From the NCBI GenBank assembly GCA_938038165.1, contig CALHRB010000090.1, positions 1 to 9,352 of the forward strand: a stretch of DNA of 9,352 nucleotides. The letters run 5' to 3'. Shown here in pieces: positions 6,941 to 9,352 of the stretch (its first letter is position 1; each line of letters starts with the position of its first letter). Both the position numbers and the translations under genes were made by a program. Below the pieces are notes generated by a model. The model was not told the origin of the DNA. It did not search any database and worked only from the letters and a program-made list of their open reading frames with translations. The DNA is from Candidatus Kapaibacterium sp. (GTDB lineage: Bacteria > Bacteroidota > Ignavibacteria > Kapaibacteriales > UBA2268).

Positions 6941-6990
6941 TTATATTTAATATGATTTATTGATTAAATAAAAAATAATATTAAATATAA
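6941..6990 (-). terminator. 13-base inverted repeat across the serS stop codon
   Basis: TTATATTTAATAT (6941-6953) and ATATTAAATATAA (6978-6990) are perfect inverted copies. Between them TTTATT (6956-6961) and AATAAA (6967-6972) form an inner six-pair stem. One arm covers the last codons and stop (6981-6983) of serS. A T-rich but interrupted stretch follows on the minus strand. It may terminate or protect the serS transcript. Confidence 0.45.
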
Positions 6991-8240
6991 TCAAACTTGC
7001 AATATTCTTTCAATGCTTCGGGAACTTTAATTCTGTTATCATCAGTAAAATAATTTTCGATAAGAGATACAATTAATCTTGATGTAGCAAGACCACTACC
7101 ATTCAAAGTATGAATAAATTCAGGTTTATCGTTTGGAGTTCTTTTGAATCTAATATTTGCTCTCCGGGCTTGAAAATCTACGAAGTTAGAGCAACTGGAA
7201 GCTTCAAGCCATTTTTGTTCACCAGGAGACCAAACCTCCAAATCATAAGTTTTTGCACTCGAAAAACTTGTATCGCCGGAACAAAGAAGAACAACCCGAT
7301 AAGGAATTTCCAGAATCTGAAGGATTTTTTCAACATCTGCCACAAGCAATTCCAGCTCATTAAAAGAATCTTCAGGTTTAGTAAATTTTACTAATTCTAC
7401 TTTATTAAATTGATGAACCCTTAGAAATCCTCTGGTTTCTTTACCATAGCTTCCTGCTTCTCTCCTGAAGCAAGGGGTGTAGCCAACAAATTTTTTTGTT
7501 AAATCGTCTCCTTTAAGAACCTCACCGGAATAATAATTAGTTATTGGAACTTCTGCAGTAGGAATCAAAAAAAGATTGTCTTTTTCGATATAATACATAT
7601 CTTCTGCTAATTTCGGTATCTGTCCGGTTCCTATCATTGACTGAGGATTAACTACCAAAGGAGGTATCAATTCTGTGTAATTATGGTTTGTAATGTGATA
7701 ATCGAGCATAAAATTGATTAATGCTCTTTCCAAAGCAGCTCCTTTACCAATGTAGTAAGCAAAACCGGACCCAGTTACTTTTGTTGCTCGTTCAAAATCA
7801 AGAATTCCCAAAGATCTCGATATTTCCAGATGATTCTTTGTTTGTTTTTCAGAGGGATTTCCCCAAGAGCGAACAACAAGATTTTCTTCCGCAGATTTAC
7901 CAACTGGCACAGAGTTATCGAGCATATTAGGAATTTTTAGAAGTTCAGATTCTAATTTTTCCTGAACATCTTTCAATTCATCATCCAGAAATTTAATCTT
8001 ATCCGAAACCTCTTTCATAGCTGCAATTTTTGATTCGGCGTCAAGCTTTTCTTTTTTTAGTCTTGAAATTTCCTGTGTTACTATGTTCCTTTGGTTCTTA
8101 AGTTGTTCGACTTCTTGAATAATAGCTCTTCTTCTTTCGTCAAGTATGATAATATTATCAATTGTAACATTTTCATTCTTATTGATGATGTTTTGGCTGA
8201 CGAGTTCTTTGTTTTCCCTGATAAACTTTAAATCCAGCAT
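6981..8240 (-). CDS. serS: seryl-tRNA synthetase
   Basis: This 419-residue class II enzyme charges tRNA-Ser with serine in the cytoplasm and is essential; the length is close to the usual 420-430. The N-terminal domain starts MLDLKFIREN and continues into a long antiparallel coiled coil (about residues 28-105, rich in K, E and heptad leucines) that grips the long variable arm of tRNA-Ser. The catalytic domain shows the TAE loop (228-230) that contacts serine, motif 1 around P193-P194, motif 2 FRREAGSYGKETRGF (258-272), and motif 3 NGSGLATSR (380-388) with the ATP-binding arginine. The segment SGDTSFSSAKTYDLEVW (321-337) departs mildly from the commoner GDMGF form. No T-box or other leader was recognised in the 111 bases upstream. 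It is divergent from the sigma-factor gene. Confidence 0.96.
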   Translation of the reverse strand: MLDLKFIRENKELVSQNIINKNENVTIDNIIILDERRRAIIQEVEQLKNQRNIVTQEISRLKKEKLDAESKIAAMKEVSDKIKFLDDELKDVQEKLESELLKIPNMLDNSVPVGKSAEENLVVRSWGNPSEKQTKNHLEISRSLGILDFERATKVTGSGFAYYIGKGAALERALINFMLDYHITNHNYTELIPPLVVNPQSMIGTGQIPKLAEDMYYIEKDNLFLIPTAEVPITNYYSGEVLKGDDLTKKFVGYTPCFRREAGSYGKETRGFLRVHQFNKVELVKFTKPEDSFNELELLVADVEKILQILEIPYRVVLLCSGDTSFSSAKTYDLEVWSPGEQKWLEASSCSNFVDFQARRANIRFKRTPNDKPEFIHTLNGSGLATSRLIVSLIENYFTDDNRIKVPEALKEYCKFDYI

Positions 8241-8305
8241 AATTAAACCATTTATGATGATTAAATTTAAAAAAACTATTAGACGTTAATTTCAATTACT
8301 TATTC

Positions 8306-8325
8306 AATGTTATTTTTGTAACATT
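8306..8325. promoter_or_regulatory. 20-base palindrome in the serS/sigma divergent spacer
   Basis: AATGTTA (8306-8312) and TAACATT (8319-8325) are perfect inverted copies separated by six bases, TTTTTG. The site is 27 bases before the sigma-factor start and 65 before the serS start. Its size and spacing resemble a dimeric repressor or activator operator, but no regulator can be named. It could instead be a short hairpin in the sigma mRNA leader. Confidence 0.35.
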
Positions 8326-8351
8326 ATCCTTTTGTCTGTATTTCTTATGAT

Positions 8352-8903
8352 ATGGAAGGCAAAAAATTGGAATTAATGGATGATGAAGAACTTTTTGAGA
8401 GATTCAAGAACAATGAAGACGCTGATGCTTTTTCGGTTATTTACGATAGATACAGCAAGAAAGTCTTTGCATATTGTTTGAGAACTTTCAACGATAGGGA
8501 ACGGGCGAAAGATATTTTTCAAAGAGTTTTTACAAGTGTAATTGACAAAAAGGACACATTCAAAGGAGGTAGCTTCATAGCCTGGCTGATGATTATAACA
8601 AGAAACTATTGCCTTCTGGAAAAAAGAAATAAAATTTATTACGAAGAAATCAAAGATGATTATCTGGATAGTTCAACAAGTGAAAAAAATGATTTTATGT
8701 TGAATGAATATGTTAGAAAACAAATTGATAATTTGCCTGTGGATTATAGGGAGTTGATTAAATTAAGATACTACGATGATTTTTCATACAAAGAAATTGC
8801 TGATATAAAAGAATTGTCAATGGCTCAGGTAAAAATTAAAATTTTTAGAGCAAAAAAAATACTTATGAAGGCTTTGATGCCTTTGAAGGAGTCAATCTTA
8901 TGA
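8352..8903 (+). CDS. ECF-type RNA polymerase sigma factor
   Basis: This 183-residue protein has the two-domain layout of extracytoplasmic-function sigma factors. Region 2 spans about residues 25-94: DAFSVIYDRYSKKVFAYCL, then the DRERAKDIFQRVF helix that contacts core polymerase, and WLMIITRNYCL, which contributes to -10 recognition. A variable acidic linker follows, then region 4 at about 126-175 with NLPVDYRELIKLRYYDDFSYKEIA and a helix-turn-helix that binds the -35 element. There is no region 1.1 or 3. The start is the first in-frame ATG with the right length; an ATG at 8347 is out of frame, and there is no Shine-Dalgarno site. Its stop overlaps the next start as ATGA, the typical arrangement of a sigma factor with its anti-sigma factor. 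Target promoters and the inducing signal are unknown. Confidence 0.92.
   Translation: MEGKKLELMDDEELFERFKNNEDADAFSVIYDRYSKKVFAYCLRTFNDRERAKDIFQRVFTSVIDKKDTFKGGSFIAWLMIITRNYCLLEKRNKIYYEEIKDDYLDSSTSEKNDFMLNEYVRKQIDNLPVDYRELIKLRYYDDFSYKEIADIKELSMAQVKIKIFRAKKILMKALMPLKESIL
8886..8891 (+). promoter_or_regulatory. Shine-Dalgarno site of the putative anti-sigma gene
   Basis: AAGGAG lies eight bases before the ATG at 8900, inside the last codons of the sigma gene. It supports the overlapping start and independent ribosome loading in addition to coupling. Confidence 0.6.
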
Positions 8904-9352
8904 AGAAAGAAGAAATTTTAAGAAAGCTACTTGATAAAGAGCTATCTGAAAAAGACAAGCAAAAATATGTAGTTTTAGTTGAAAATAATTCGGACTTTAA
9001 GCAGGAAGTTACTCAAATGACTAATTTAGAAAACAGTTTATTGCAGTCCAGGATGACTCTCAGGGATTCTGACCTTGCTTTCCTTTCCGGTTTCAAAAAG
9101 AACTTAATTAGCAAAATTGAAAATCATACAAACTCGAATTTTTCACCTTATAATTGGAAAGAATTCATTCAAAATTATGCACTTATCTTTCTGTTTAGTA
9201 TTATCTTTATTATTGGTTATACCTTTTCTTATTTTTTTATAAATCAAACCAAAAATGAAGATATAATTTCATATAAACCTTTATTAAATTCCCAAACTCA
9301 ACAGAATAACGAAAATAAAGACTTTGCAGATGAAGTTAAGACAAAAACTGAA
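8900..9352 (+). CDS. putative membrane anti-sigma factor (cut by window edge)
   Basis: 151 codons are present and the frame stays open to the window end. The start at 8900 overlaps the sigma-factor stop by four bases. The N-terminal 90 residues are charged and cytoplasmic in character, beginning with a KLLDKELSEKDKQKY segment that resembles the short 'LDGELS' helix common at the start of anti-sigma proteins. Residues 93-114 are one hydrophobic membrane span (ALIFLFSIIFIIGY core), and a polar N/Q/K-rich segment, presumably periplasmic, follows. With positive and aromatic residues before the span this fits a single-pass protein with the N-terminus inside. I see no HxxxCxxC zinc motif, and there is no cysteine at all in the visible part, so it is not a classical ZAS anti-sigma factor. 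The role is inferred mainly from the gene pair and topology. Confidence 0.65.
   Translation, partial: MKKEEILRKLLDKELSEKDKQKYVVLVENNSDFKQEVTQMTNLENSLLQSRMTLRDSDLAFLSGFKKNLISKIENHTNSNFSPYNWKEFIQNYALIFLFSIIFIIGYTFSYFFINQTKNEDIISYKPLLNSQTQQNNENKDFADEVKTKTE

Larger units (their letters stand above)
6691..6980. other. very A+T-rich 290-base gap between serS and rpiB
   Basis: No credible reading frame or RNA gene was seen here. The stretch is markedly richer in A+T than the flanking genes and should contain the rpiB promoter, but no single promoter stands out. It also holds two DnaA-box-like sites and most of a long palindrome, listed separately. Short TTA runs occur near 6856-6870. The rpiB-proximal part (6691-6760) contains TTTATAAG-type sequence on the minus strand that could serve as a -10 element. 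Confidence 0.6.

Noticed and set aside
6691..6980. Chromosome replication origin
   Set aside because: Only two imperfect DnaA boxes, flanking genes in the same direction and no origin-linked genes; kept only as a possible DnaA-binding region.
7110..7930. Short frames on both strands within serS
   Set aside because: All motifs of seryl-tRNA synthetase are intact in one continuous frame; the others are shadows.
8241..8351. T-box or other riboswitch leader for serS
   Set aside because: The spacer is only 111 bases, has no T-box sequence or specifier-like structure, and T-boxes are not typical of this lineage.
1..9352. Mobile element, prophage or defence island
   Set aside because: No transposase, integrase, terminal repeats, restriction or toxin genes were found; most genes are conserved housekeeping functions.

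Overview
The window is A+T-rich (roughly one third G+C by eye), densely coded bacterial DNA with eight protein genes, two of them cut by the window edges. The organism is most likely a member of the Bacteroidota/Chlorobi/Ignavibacteria/Kapabacteria assemblage. The strongest evidence is a giant secreted protein ending in a type A sorting domain of the type IX secretion system (T9SS), a machinery largely confined to that assemblage. A BamD-type outer-membrane lipoprotein shows a Gram-negative envelope, and a BshB1-type deacetylase suggests bacillithiol as low-molecular-weight thiol. The seryl-tRNA synthetase has a motif region (around residues 320-360) that, from memory, reads more like Chlorobi/Ignavibacteria relatives than Bacteroides; this is a weak taxonomic hint.

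Layout from left to right. Positions 1-615 (minus) hold the N-terminal 205 codons of a BamD lipoprotein. A 151-base divergent spacer follows, then 767-1564 (plus), a DEDDy 3'-5' exonuclease of the PolB-exonuclease-like family, closed by a long hairpin. Positions 1646-5371 (plus) encode a 1241-residue secreted, multidomain, cysteine-rich putative metalloprotease: signal peptide, unassigned N-terminal domain, IPT/TIG-like domain, zinc-protease domain, PKD domain, six 83-residue PKD-like repeats, an Ig-like stretch and the T9SS sorting domain. It converges on a minus-strand block of three genes: serS (6981-8240), then across a 290-base gap rpiB (6241-6690) and bshB1 (5488-6240), the last two abutting with no base between stop and start. 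At the right end, 8352-8903 (plus) encodes an ECF sigma factor overlapping by four bases a single-span membrane protein (8900 to the window end), probably its anti-sigma factor.

The genes do not form one pathway. Most are housekeeping: envelope assembly, tRNA charging, pentose phosphate interconversion, thiol synthesis. The accessory parts are the T9SS-exported protease and the sigma/anti-sigma pair. No CRISPR array, insertion sequence, tRNA, rRNA, integrase or phage gene was seen. I found no convincing new multigene system. The items most worth a second look are the regular 83-residue cysteine-paired repeats and variant zinc motif of the protease, the very A+T-rich gap before rpiB with two DnaA-box-like sites and a long palindrome at the serS end, and the palindrome between serS and the sigma gene.
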